DNA from: Winogradskyella wichelsiae
GTDB taxonomy: Bacteria; Bacteroidota; Bacteroidia; Flavobacteriales; Flavobacteriaceae
NCBI RefSeq assembly: GCF_013403925.1
Contig: NZ_JABFDJ010000007.1
Location: 1-64,000 of the forward strand
Reading direction: 5' to 3'
Length of the DNA: 64,000 bases
The notes below the pieces were generated by a model. The model worked only from the letters and a program-made list of their open reading frames with translations. It was not told the DNA's origin and made no database searches. Made by a program: the position numbers and the translations under genes. Below, piece by piece: positions 25,878-33,993 of this stretch; position 1 is the stretch's first letter; each line of letters begins with the position of its first letter.

Positions 25878-26570
25878 TTAATTGTTTATATAGTTTTGTA
25901 ATTCGACAATTTTTGAGACATTATTAAATTCGCCTCCATAATATGTAGTTACTGTGGTAGAAGCATCGTCTTTAACTCCTCTAGAAGAAACACATAAGTG
26001 TTTAGCATCTATGATTACAGCAACATCTTCGGTTTCTAAAACCATTTTTAGTTCATTTGCAATTTGGTTTGTTAAACGTTCTTGAACCTGAGGACGTTTA
26101 GCATAATATTGTACAATTCGGTTTAATTTTGAAAGTCCAATAACTTTCCCCGAAGATTTATAAGCGACATGAGCTTTTCCTATAATAGGAACAAAATGAT
26201 GCTCACAATTAGAGTATAAGGTAATATTTTTTTCTACTACCATTTGATTATATTGGTATTTATTTTCAAAAAGAGCCACTTTTGGCTTATTTTTAGGGTC
26301 CAAACCTGAAAATATTTCTTCAATATACATTTTAGCAACGCGATCTGGTGTGCCTTTAAGAGAATCGTCGGTAAGATCTAACCCAATGACGTCCATTATT
26401 TCTGAAAATAATATTGCGATACGGTTTTTCTTTTCCTCGTTAGACATTTCAAAAGCATTTGGCTTCATTGGTGTATCTAAACTGGTAAATAAATGATCGT
26501 CTCCGATAGCTTCAGGAGAGAAACTATTAATAGAAATTTCATTTGTATTGGAAGTTGTATTTGTATTCAT
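25878..26570 (-). CDS. folE: GTP cyclohydrolase I
   Basis: Converts GTP to 7,8-dihydroneopterin triphosphate, the entry to tetrahydrofolate and pterins. The 230-residue protein has an N-terminal Asn/Ser-rich extension of about 40 residues, then the catalytic core with zinc ligands in LYSNCEHHFVPIIGKAHVAY (C122, H124, H125) and C193 in AKHLCVSSRGVKD. In the middle of the photoprotection unit it may supply the methenyltetrahydrofolate antenna of the CPD photolyase; this is inference from position. A second folE elsewhere in the genome would support a dedicated role. Confidence 0.96.
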   Translation of the reverse strand: MNTNTTSNTNEISINSFSPEAIGDDHLFTSLDTPMKPNAFEMSNEEKKNRIAILFSEIMDVIGLDLTDDSLKGTPDRVAKMYIEEIFSGLDPKNKPKVALFENKYQYNQMVVEKNITLYSNCEHHFVPIIGKAHVAYKSSGKVIGLSKLNRIVQYYAKRPQVQERLTNQIANELKMVLETEDVAVIIDAKHLCVSSRGVKDDASTTVTTYYGGEFNNVSKIVELQNYINN

Positions 26571-26625
26571 AAAATCTTTTTAATGTGCTGTCTTTAAGTA
26601 CTCCAAACTTAAATCAAAGCACGAA

Positions 26626-26898
26626 TTATCGTTTTGAAATAGAGTTATTTGATATTGTTTTTTGACGAGAGCATTTAAATCTACCTTTGTCAAAAGTTCT
26701 TTTTTTACTATGTTTAGTAGCCCTTCCTTGCACCCGTTTTCTCCACAATCTGAAGCTACTCGGCTTTAATTCTTTTCTCATTAAAGTAATCACCTCCTGT
26801 TCATTCAAATTAAATTGAAAGGTAATAGCATCAAAGGGGGTTCTATCTTCCCATGCCATCTCGATAACGCGATCTATAGTTGTTAAATCTAAATTCAT
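26626..26898 (-). CDS. TIGR03643 (DUF2805) family protein
   Basis: A 90-residue protein with the family core VIEMAWEDRTPFDAITFQFN (residues 12-31), then EQEVITLMRKELKPSSFRLW and RKRVQGRATKH. The shape is a helix-turn-helix-like domain followed by a strongly basic tail, so DNA binding is possible but not shown. Homologues occur next to photolyase and cryptochrome genes in several phyla. Its start overlaps the previous gene by 4 bases and folE follows after 55 bases. Confidence 0.87.
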   Translation of the reverse strand: MNLDLTTIDRVIEMAWEDRTPFDAITFQFNLNEQEVITLMRKELKPSSFRLWRKRVQGRATKHSKKRTFDKGRFKCSRQKTISNNSISKR

Positions 26899-27326
26899 AA
26901 GCTGTTAGGCATTGCGTATTTAAGATCATAACGTACTTTTAAATCAAGTAACTTATTAAAGAATTTTTTATTTTCTTTAAAGGTTTTACTATTTCTAAAA
27001 TGAACAAAACGCCCTTGTGCATGTATGCTAGAACCATTAGTTTTATAGATAACAAGCTGATAAAATGGTATAATCCAAGTAAAGTTTTTTAAGCCTTTAT
27101 TAATCCTTAATAAAATACCGTTTGGTCTTAATTCAATATTACCATAGTTAATATCTGCCACAGTATTCATTACAGATTGCATATTTGGACTTACGTCATC
27201 AATAATCATACGCTTAGAACCTATACCTCCCATTCTCAACTTCTGTACCAAACTAAACGACCTGCCAACTATGTCAGCAATAATTTGCTTATGATCAGAA
27301 TTATAATGTGTTGTGTTTAATATCAT
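26895..27326 (-). CDS. Unknown protein, first gene of the downstream photoprotection unit
   Basis: A 143-residue soluble protein: THYNSDHKQIIADIVGRSF near the N-terminus, IIDDVSPNMQSVMNTVADIN near 42, and aromatic/basic blocks such as WIIPFYQLVIYKTNG and GRFVHFRNSK later. No signal or membrane segment, and I do not recognise the family. The ATG lies only 7 bases after the -7 element of its promoter, so the mRNA would be almost leaderless. It directly follows the shared operator and overlaps the TIGR03643 gene by 4 bases. Confidence 0.78.
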   Translation of the reverse strand: MILNTTHYNSDHKQIIADIVGRSFSLVQKLRMGGIGSKRMIIDDVSPNMQSVMNTVADINYGNIELRPNGILLRINKGLKNFTWIIPFYQLVIYKTNGSSIHAQGRFVHFRNSKTFKENKKFFNKLLDLKVRYDLKYAMPNSL

Positions 27327-27333
27327 ATCTACT

Positions 27334-27386
27334 CAAATGTACAAAATGTTTAACTTGTAGCCGGAATAGTTAAACAAAAATTAACA
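27334..27386 (-). promoter_or_regulatory. Promoter and shared operator of the downstream photoprotection unit
   Basis: Plus-strand TGTTTAAC (27347-27354), 14-base spacer, GTTAAACA (27369-27376) form an inverted repeat. Five bases away on the gene side lies the -7 element, read TACATTTG on the minus strand (27334-27341). A third, degenerate half-site TTAACA follows at 27381-27386. No TTTG -33 box is present; the dyad is centred where it would be. The same arrangement, with identical spacing, occurs at 34669-34721. Confidence 0.8.
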
Positions 27387-27401
27387 GATTATTATGAGTG
27401 T

Positions 27402-27429
27402 AAAAGGAAGTTTTAAATAGCTTCCTTTT
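27402..27429 (-). terminator. Probable terminator of the upstream photoprotection unit
   Basis: Arms AAAAGGAAG (27402-27410) and CTTCCTTTT (27421-27429) form a 9-bp stem with a 10-base loop. It overlaps the stop codon of the cryptochrome-like gene and lies just before the promoter of the next unit. The T run on the minus strand is short, so termination may be partial. Confidence 0.55.
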
Positions 27430-28918
27430 AGTTGTTTCTTAGCATACGCCTTCTATCGTTTAATGTATGTCGTTTTAAAATCCTTTTACTTTCAAAAACG
27501 ACATCTGCATCATTTTTCATATTCCAAAGAATTTCGCTTGCGCGTTTCCTATTTTCTTTAATATCTACAATAGGATAGGGGTAATCTTCACCAAGTTTAA
27601 AGTTGTAAAAGTTTTCTTCTAATTTCGTCATTAAGTAAGGTTCATGAATAAAAACGGTATCTAGTTCAGCTAATTCTGGAATCCATTTTTTGATGAAGAT
27701 AGCATCCGGATCATGTTTTAATCCATTTATGGTAGGATTGTAGATTCTAAGGTTATTAATTCCAGTTTCTCCAGCTTGCATTTGTAATTGAGGAAAGTGG
27801 ATGCCAGGTTCAAAATCTAAAAACTGTTGAGATAAGTGTGTTGTTGCAAATTGCCATGGTTGCCAAAGAATATGTGTAAAGAAGGAAGCTAACATAGCAC
27901 GCATTCTAAAATTAACATATCCTGTTTCAATTAAACAACGCATACTGGCATCTACTAAAGGAAATCCGGTTTGTCCTGTTTCCCAAGCAATTTTATAATC
28001 TTCTGAAATGTTTTTCTTTAATTTATGGTAGCCTTTGTTTACGCTTGCGTTTTCCATGGTATGCTCCATTTCAAATTTTTGAATAAAATGAGCTTGCCAT
28101 CTTAATCTAGAAATGAATGCTATAATATGTTGTTTACCTGCCTTGTTTGTTTTTAATTGTACAGCCTTTTTATAAACTTGCCTAATCGATAAATTACCCC
28201 AAGCAATATATGGTGATATTCTACTACAACTGTATCTTGAAGCTTCGGGTTTAGAGATATTTGTGATGTAAGTTTCATGACGACTTTCAAAAAAGGAATT
28301 TGCATATTTCCAAGCTGTAGAAGGTCCTCCTTTTTGAAAACTAGTTTCTATTGGTGTCGTTAGCGAAGGAATTGCAAATACTTTTTCTAATTCTTCTATT
28401 TCATCTTTAAGTAATAATTGATTTTCAGTAGGGTGAAATGATTCTAAGTCTTGGTTCATGTAAGTTTCCCAATTTTCAAACCAATTCTCTCTATTTACAA
28501 GTCCACGTTCTACACCATTATTTTTAGATTCATTCCATTTTATAAAATTATTTCTGCAATACCTAGCAAATTCTTTATCTCTATTATAAGTGACTAATAG
28601 GCCTGTTTCTACGTGTGAATATATGGCGTCTACTTTATAGAACTCTTGCAACATATTAAACGTACTTGTTATGTCGCTAGTAAGGCTTAATACTTTAGAG
28701 TTGTAATCTGCTAATTTTATATTTATATCGCATATAGATTGTTTAATAAAGTTGAAATGTCGTTCATTGTAATGAGCATCATTTAGTAAAATATTTTCAA
28801 AAACATAGAGTAGTAAAGTCCGTTTACCTGATTTTAAAGCGTTGGTAATAGCCTCGTTATCCTCAATTCGTAAATCACGCTTTAACCAAACTACATTTAT
28901 GTGTTTTTTAGTTTCCAT
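27428..28918 (-). CDS. Cryptochrome/photolyase-like flavoprotein with altered FAD site
   Basis: A 496-residue protein with the antenna-domain start INVVWLKRDLRIEDNEAI and the FAD region PEASRYSCSRISPYIAWGNL (224-243), then GFPLVDASMRCLIETGYV. At the flavin/substrate site it reads DFEPGIHFPQLQMQAGETG (368-386), where class I photolyases read D-Y-E-x-A-S-N-x-G-x-W-Q-W. By this alignment the FAD N5-facing Asn is H374, and the proximal electron-transfer Trp and the dimer-contact Trp are L378 and M380. It is thus more likely a cryptochrome-type receptor or divergent enzyme than a standard CPD photolyase. Its start shares one base with the previous gene's stop. Confidence 0.9.
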   Translation of the reverse strand: METKKHINVVWLKRDLRIEDNEAITNALKSGKRTLLLYVFENILLNDAHYNERHFNFIKQSICDINIKLADYNSKVLSLTSDITSTFNMLQEFYKVDAIYSHVETGLLVTYNRDKEFARYCRNNFIKWNESKNNGVERGLVNRENWFENWETYMNQDLESFHPTENQLLLKDEIEELEKVFAIPSLTTPIETSFQKGGPSTAWKYANSFFESRHETYITNISKPEASRYSCSRISPYIAWGNLSIRQVYKKAVQLKTNKAGKQHIIAFISRLRWQAHFIQKFEMEHTMENASVNKGYHKLKKNISEDYKIAWETGQTGFPLVDASMRCLIETGYVNFRMRAMLASFFTHILWQPWQFATTHLSQQFLDFEPGIHFPQLQMQAGETGINNLRIYNPTINGLKHDPDAIFIKKWIPELAELDTVFIHEPYLMTKLEENFYNFKLGEDYPYPIVDIKENRKRASEILWNMKNDADVVFESKRILKRHTLNDRRRMLRNN

Positions 28919-30393
28919 TATAATAGGTTTAAAAACTGTTCTGCATTTTTAAAGTGTTCTTCTTTCTTGTTTTGCTTCATTTTATCAAAAGTTCCAATAA
29001 GCATCCCTAATCTAGGATTACTTAAAAAGAAATCTCTGTGTTTATCCATAAATGTCCAGAATAAACCATCCCATATAGGTTGCCAATCTCCTTTAGAATA
29101 ATTACTCATTTTTAAGATGTAATTACTACTGCTTATATATGGTTTTGTAGACATTAAGCCTCCATCAGCAAAAAGACTCATACCATACACATTTGGTACC
29201 ATCACCCAATCATAAGCATCTATAAAGAGTTCCATAAACCATTTGTAAACCTCATCTGGATCGAATTCACAGAGTACCATAAAATTTCCAAGAAGCATTA
29301 AACGCTCTATATGGTGTGCATAGCCTGTTTTTAATATTTTTTTAATTACGTCATCAATTGGTGGAATTCCTGTTGTACCATCATAGAAAGATTTTGGAAT
29401 TTTTCTATTGAATTTCCAGAAGTTTTTATTGCGCTCTTCAGTGCCTTTTACCTCATAAACGCCTCTAATAAATTCTCGCCATCCTAATATTTGTCTCACA
29501 AACCCTTCTGTAGAATTCAAGGGGGTGTTATTAGATTTGGCATATGCAATAGCTTCATCAATAACTTGTTTAGGATTTAATAGACCAACATTAATTAAAG
29601 GTGAAAGTAAACTGTGATTTAAAAAATGTTCTTCTTTTACAATAGCATCTTCATAGATGCCAAATTCATGAAATCGTTGTTCTAAAAATTGTTGAAACCA
29701 AGCTTCTGAAGTTTCAAAATCGATTGGATAAATAGAAAAATCGGTGAGTTTACCATAATGATCACTAAAATTTGAATTAACATAGTTTGTTGCTTCGGCA
29801 TGAAAATCTGATGTATCAGGAAATTGAATACTCGGTGGTGTTTTATCCTTTGGGTATTTCTTTCTGTTGTCAGCATCGTAAGACCATTTTCCGCCTTCAG
29901 GTTCATCAGAAACCATTAAAACATGATGTTTTTTACGTTGTTGCTTATAAAAAGAGGTTTGAAAGAATTTCTTTTTTGAAGCTTTAAAAAAAGTGTTTAA
30001 GTCTTCTTTTGAATTTATAAATAACGGATTAGTGTACCATTTAACGTCTAAGTTAATTGTAGCAGAATCAATTCGTTTTTGAAGCCAATTATCTGTAGGG
30101 TCAATAATGTGAAGTTTATTAATGCCTTCCTTAATCAATTCTGGAATTAGTTTTCTAATATCGCATAAATCGGAAATGGCTTCGATATAATTTACAGTTT
30201 TCCCCTTCGATTCTAAATAGGAAGCATAGGCTTTCATTGTAGCACGATGAAAAGCAATTTTCTGCTTATGAAACTTGTAGTGTTTAAAGAATAGTAACTC
30301 TTCAACAAGATAAATTTCATAATCTAAATCTAGAATCTCTGAAGACTTAAATAGTTGATGAGGAAAGATAATTATAGCTTCTTTATTCTTCAA
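28918..30393 (-). CDS. FeS-BCP/(6-4) photolyase-family protein lacking cluster cysteines
   Basis: A 491-residue member of the prokaryotic (6-4) photolyase/CryB family (former DPRP). Typical segments are IIIFPHQLF at the start, GWREFIRGVYEVKG (304-317), YAHHIERLMLLGNF (358-371, with the paired His thought to act in (6-4) repair), IDAYDWVMVPNVYGM and ADGGLMSTKPYISSSNYI. Family members bind [4Fe-4S] through one Cys here (C375 kept) and three more in a YCxxC..ACPF stretch. Here that stretch is MSNYSKGDWQPIWDGLFW, shortened and without Cys; the whole protein has only C77 and C375. So no cluster can form. Confidence 0.92.
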   Translation of the reverse strand: MKNKEAIIIFPHQLFKSSEILDLDYEIYLVEELLFFKHYKFHKQKIAFHRATMKAYASYLESKGKTVNYIEAISDLCDIRKLIPELIKEGINKLHIIDPTDNWLQKRIDSATINLDVKWYTNPLFINSKEDLNTFFKASKKKFFQTSFYKQQRKKHHVLMVSDEPEGGKWSYDADNRKKYPKDKTPPSIQFPDTSDFHAEATNYVNSNFSDHYGKLTDFSIYPIDFETSEAWFQQFLEQRFHEFGIYEDAIVKEEHFLNHSLLSPLINVGLLNPKQVIDEAIAYAKSNNTPLNSTEGFVRQILGWREFIRGVYEVKGTEERNKNFWKFNRKIPKSFYDGTTGIPPIDDVIKKILKTGYAHHIERLMLLGNFMVLCEFDPDEVYKWFMELFIDAYDWVMVPNVYGMSLFADGGLMSTKPYISSSNYILKMSNYSKGDWQPIWDGLFWTFMDKHRDFFLSNPRLGMLIGTFDKMKQNKKEEHFKNAEQFLNLL

Positions 30394-30473
30394 TTTTATA
30401 AGTTTTAGTTTCTAATTACGTCTAATAAATTTCTATGAAATGAGAGTCTCAAAGATTATAAGTTCAGATAATA

Positions 30474-30623
30474 TCAAAGAGATTTAGTTTTTTGTTTTCG
30501 ACATTTATCACTGCAATACTTTACAGTTTTCCAGTTCTTTTCCCATTTTTTTCGCCATATAAAAGGACGTTTACAAACAGGACAGATTTTAATGGGAAGA
30601 TTTACTTTCTTTACCGTTTTCAT
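30474..30623 (-). CDS. DUF2256 zinc-finger-like protein
   Basis: A 49-residue gene with [18 protein letters not shown] then [13 protein letters not shown]: two CxxC/CxxxC pairs typical of DUF2256, a family that often sits beside photolyase or cryptochrome genes. Zinc binding is likely; function is unknown. The N-terminus is [13 protein letters not shown]. Its ATG overlaps the stop of the SDR-DUF2867 gene by 4 bases, and the photolyase starts 80 bases downstream. Confidence 0.9.
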   Translation of the reverse strand: MKTVKKVNLPIKICPVCKRPFIWRKKWEKNWKTVKYCSDKCRKQKTKSL

Positions 30624-32038
30624 TTTTCAACCAAAGCGTTAATCATTCCTTTAAAAACAAAGGCATGAAAAGGTAACACAGAATACCAATATAATCTGCC
30701 CCAAACTCCTTTTGGTCTAAATACAGCACGCTGGTACAGCTGACCTTTTTCAATTTTAAACTCTAACCAAGCTTCACCTGGTAATCGCATTTCAGCAAAT
30801 AATAACAAACGTTTTTCTTTTTTGTCAGCGAGTAATACACGCCAAAAATCTAAGGGGTCACCTGCTTCTAAATCAGTATCGTGCGTTCTACCACGTCTTA
30901 AACCAACACCTCCAAAAAGCTTATCCATGTAACCTCTCAGTTTCCATAATTTATTAAAACTATACCAACCATTTTTACCGCCAATGCTCCAAATTTTCTC
31001 TAATGTATAGGCTTCATCTATAACAGCTCTTTGTCTTGTGTCTTTAAAACAACCGAATTGTGGTAACTCTATATGTTTAGAAAGTTGGTCTTTAAACCTT
31101 CCGCTACTTACGGCATCTTTCCAACTAGAAATAACTGCATTTTGTTCTGTTTTTTGAAATGCTAAATCCACAGCGGTTTTATAATCCATAGGTTTAATAC
31201 CAATAACGTCATTAATGTTACTAGGTCTTCCTATGACTTCAACCTTCATACTATCAACCAATGCGGCTGCTAATTGAAACGAAGTAGAGGTTACAAAATA
31301 TAACCAGTAGGACGATAGCTTTGGTGTTAACACAGGAAGCGTTACGATGTAGCGTTTTAAACCTCTTACTTCAGCAAATTGAAGTAACATTTCTTTGTAA
31401 GTTAGAATTTCTGGTCCAAAAATATCATAAGCATTGTTGTACAATTCTTTTTTACCTAAACCACCAGATAAAAAAGCAAGCACGTCTCTAACGGCTAGGG
31501 GTTGTGTCTTTGTGTTTAACCATTTTGGGGTAATCATAAATGGTAATTTTTCTACAATATCTCTTATAATTTCGAAAGAAGCACTTCCGCTACCCACAAT
31601 AATTCCTGCTCTAAATGTTGTTAAAGCATAATGATTAGACTTTAGGGTTTCTTCAACTAAAAGTCTCGATTTTAAATGTTTAGAAAGTGTTTCTGCATTG
31701 ACGATTCCGCTTAAATAAATGACTTGTTCGCATTGTGTTTTTGAAACTAAGTTTTTAAAATTAGAAGCACAACGCTCTTCTAAACTTTCAAAATCGTTAG
31801 AAGATGTTGCCATTGAATGAATAAGATAGTAGGCAGCATCGATATCTTTAGGAATTTGAGCATTTTCTGGTTTTAAAAAATCTACTTTTACAAAGGAACA
31901 ATTAGAATGCTCTTCTAGTTCATCTGGAATTCGATTAAGGTCGCGAACGCAACAAACTAATTCGTGATTTTGCTCTAATAATTGTAAGGCAAGTCGTTTA
32001 GCAATATAACCTGTTGTACCTGTAATAAGAATTTTCAT
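30620..32038 (-). CDS. SDR/NAD(P)-binding protein with C-terminal DUF2867 domain
   Basis: A 472-residue two-domain protein. The N-terminal half is an atypical SDR with dinucleotide motif [15 protein letters not shown] (residues 6-20) and a CVRDLNR stretch, similar to NmrA/TIGR-type epimerases. The C-terminal part from about 320 ([62 protein letters not shown]) matches DUF2867, an SRPBCC-like domain. Substrate is unknown. Homologues sit beside photolyases and DUF2256 in many bacteria. It follows the flavin reductase by 21 bases. Confidence 0.9.
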   Translation of the reverse strand: MKILITGTTGYIAKRLALQLLEQNHELVCCVRDLNRIPDELEEHSNCSFVKVDFLKPENAQIPKDIDAAYYLIHSMATSSNDFESLEERCASNFKNLVSKTQCEQVIYLSGIVNAETLSKHLKSRLLVEETLKSNHYALTTFRAGIIVGSGSASFEIIRDIVEKLPFMITPKWLNTKTQPLAVRDVLAFLSGGLGKKELYNNAYDIFGPEILTYKEMLLQFAEVRGLKRYIVTLPVLTPKLSSYWLYFVTSTSFQLAAALVDSMKVEVIGRPSNINDVIGIKPMDYKTAVDLAFQKTEQNAVISSWKDAVSSGRFKDQLSKHIELPQFGCFKDTRQRAVIDEAYTLEKIWSIGGKNGWYSFNKLWKLRGYMDKLFGGVGLRRGRTHDTDLEAGDPLDFWRVLLADKKEKRLLLFAEMRLPGEAWLEFKIEKGQLYQRAVFRPKGVWGRLYWYSVLPFHAFVFKGMINALVEK

Positions 32039-32059
32039 AAACCATCGATGTTTTTAAAT

Positions 32060-32677
32060 CTAGCTTTTAGGACGTTGATAGTCTAATCGCGTTTTTAACT
32101 TTGGTATGCTGTAACCGTCTAAACCGTTTATAGTGGCTATTTTAGCTTTGGCTAAGTTAATAAAACCATCGTTTTCTATCAGATTATCAGCAACATATAT
32201 TTTTTTAATGGCACCAATAATCAAAATTGTATTATTTGCTTTAATAGGATACTCTTCAACATATTCCATGGCTAATTGCAGTGGTGCACCTTTAACAAAA
32301 GGGGCAAAAAAATCACCTTTATATTCTTCTTCTAAATTGGTAACATCAAATTCTGAAATTTCACCATCATATTTAGCAGAAGTATGGTGTGCGTCTTCTA
32401 AAATAGCTTCAAAAATTGGGTTGATTGTATAACAACCTGTTGTTTTTAAGTTATGATACGTATTGCGCGTCACTGTTGTTGGTCTCATAAAGAAGCCTAA
32501 CAACGCAGGATCTGACCCCACATGGGTTACGGAACTAAATACAGCAACATTGGAAATTTCATCTTCACTTTTAGTTCCAATTAGATTGGCAGACTTGTAT
32601 CCAGAACAACTGTTTATAAGGTTTATTTTATATAAATGTTCTAGTTTGTCAATGTCTTCTTTAGAAAATTCTGCCAC
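32060..32677 (-). CDS. Flavin reductase family protein
   Basis: A 205-residue FMN-binding split-barrel protein. The segment VAVFSSVTHVGSDPALLGFF (44-63) and MRPTTVTRNTYHNLKTTGCY (64-83) are typical of the flavin reductase-like/DIM6-NTAB family. It may reduce free FMN/FAD or bind flavin as a cofactor. In a unit with three flavin-dependent photolyase-family proteins it might keep flavin reduced, which is inference. It abuts the ABC1 kinase with no gap. Confidence 0.9.
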   Translation of the reverse strand: MAEFSKEDIDKLEHLYKINLINSCSGYKSANLIGTKSEDEISNVAVFSSVTHVGSDPALLGFFMRPTTVTRNTYHNLKTTGCYTINPIFEAILEDAHHTSAKYDGEISEFDVTNLEEEYKGDFFAPFVKGAPLQLAMEYVEEYPIKANNTILIIGAIKKIYVADNLIENDGFINLAKAKIATINGLDGYSIPKLKTRLDYQRPKS

Positions 32678-33988
32678 TTATAGATTTTTGAAGTTATTTA
32701 TTTTTACGTTTTCAGCTTTAAGATCAAACATTAAATTATAAAGTCCGAAAAAGGTTCTATTGATATAAATAAAGTGGGTAGAACCTCTATTTCCATTCAT
32801 ATTTTTAAGCTCAGTACTTTTTGAATAGCGTTGTCCCATTTCTGAAATCTGATTAAAGAAATCCGAACTTGAAAAATCAAATTCTTCAACATGAAATGGT
32901 TTAGTAAATAAACTTAATAACTCATGAAACATCGCGGTAAAGAAGGTGATTTCTTCTTCAGAATCATCTTTTCGTAATATTTCAAGTTCATAAAGTTTTT
33001 CTGTAAACAATTTAGGATTCTGAATACATTCTGGTTCCGCTAATTCAAAATAAGGAATATAGAAGTCTTCCGGAATGGTTTTCATACAACCAAAATCTAA
33101 AGCAATTAAGTCTGCGCTATCTGAAATTAAAAAATTACCAGGATGCGGATCTGCATGTACTTTTCTTAGATTGTGAATTTGAAACATGTAAAAATCCCAT
33201 AAAGCTTGTCCTAATTTGTTAGACTTTTCTTGGTCTGTATTATGTGCTACAAATTCTGAAAGATGTTCCCCTTTCATATAATCCATAGTTATAATGCGCT
33301 CAGACGAAAATTCTTCGTAATACTCAGGAAATTTTAAATTCGGAATGTGTTTACAAGCCTCAGAAATTTCTTTACTCTGGGCAATTTCTAAGATGTAATT
33401 AGTTTCTTCTGTAAGTTTATTTTCAACTTCTTTAAAGTACTTATCAGAATCTTTTCCTTTAATATTAAACATTTTAATAGCAATAGGTTTTACTAAAGCC
33501 AAATCAGAAGCAATACTTTCTGCAACTCCAGGGTATTGAATTTTCACAGCAAGTTTTTTCCCATCCTTTTCTGCCATATGGACTTGTCCGATGCTGGCAG
33601 CGTTTACTGAAGTTGCGTTAAAAGTATCAAATATATCTTCGGGATGTTTTCCGAAATATTTTTTAAATGTTTTTATAACTAATGGTGGTGACAATGGTGG
33701 CACAGAAAATTGAGATAAAGAAAATTTTTCTACATAGGCCTGTGGCAATATGCTTTTCTCCATGCTTAGCATCTGTGCAACTTTAAGTGCACTTCCTTTT
33801 AATGTTTTAAGACTATCATAGATGTCTTCTGCATTATTTTTATTGAGGCGATTTTTAGCATCTTCTTCAGAATTTACTATTTTATCGCCATAATATTTCA
33901 AGTAATTAACTCCAACTTTTGCTCCTGTAGAAACAAGTTTAGAGGCTCTTGATATTTTTGAAATCGGAATACTGTCTAATGTTTTCAT
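32678..33988 (-). CDS. ABC1/AarF-type atypical protein kinase-like protein
   Basis: A 436-residue member of the ABC1/UbiB/ADCK family. Visible features are LKGSALKVAQMLSMEKSILP (the KxGQ motif written KVAQ, with Ala for Gly), NAASIGQVHMAEKDGKKLAV (Ala-rich nucleotide loop and catalytic Lys), VHADPHPGNFLIS (HxD-type catalytic loop) and LDFGCMKTIP (DFG). Family members act in isoprenoid-lipid metabolism, for example ubiquinone synthesis, and in plants several belong to photoprotective plastoglobule systems. Target here is unknown. Five bases after the TetR-like gene. Confidence 0.92.
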   Translation of the reverse strand: MKTLDSIPISKISRASKLVSTGAKVGVNYLKYYGDKIVNSEEDAKNRLNKNNAEDIYDSLKTLKGSALKVAQMLSMEKSILPQAYVEKFSLSQFSVPPLSPPLVIKTFKKYFGKHPEDIFDTFNATSVNAASIGQVHMAEKDGKKLAVKIQYPGVAESIASDLALVKPIAIKMFNIKGKDSDKYFKEVENKLTEETNYILEIAQSKEISEACKHIPNLKFPEYYEEFSSERIITMDYMKGEHLSEFVAHNTDQEKSNKLGQALWDFYMFQIHNLRKVHADPHPGNFLISDSADLIALDFGCMKTIPEDFYIPYFELAEPECIQNPKLFTEKLYELEILRKDDSEEEITFFTAMFHELLSLFTKPFHVEEFDFSSSDFFNQISEMGQRYSKSTELKNMNGNRGSTHFIYINRTFFGLYNLMFDLKAENVKINNFKNL

Positions 33989-33993
33989 CCTAA

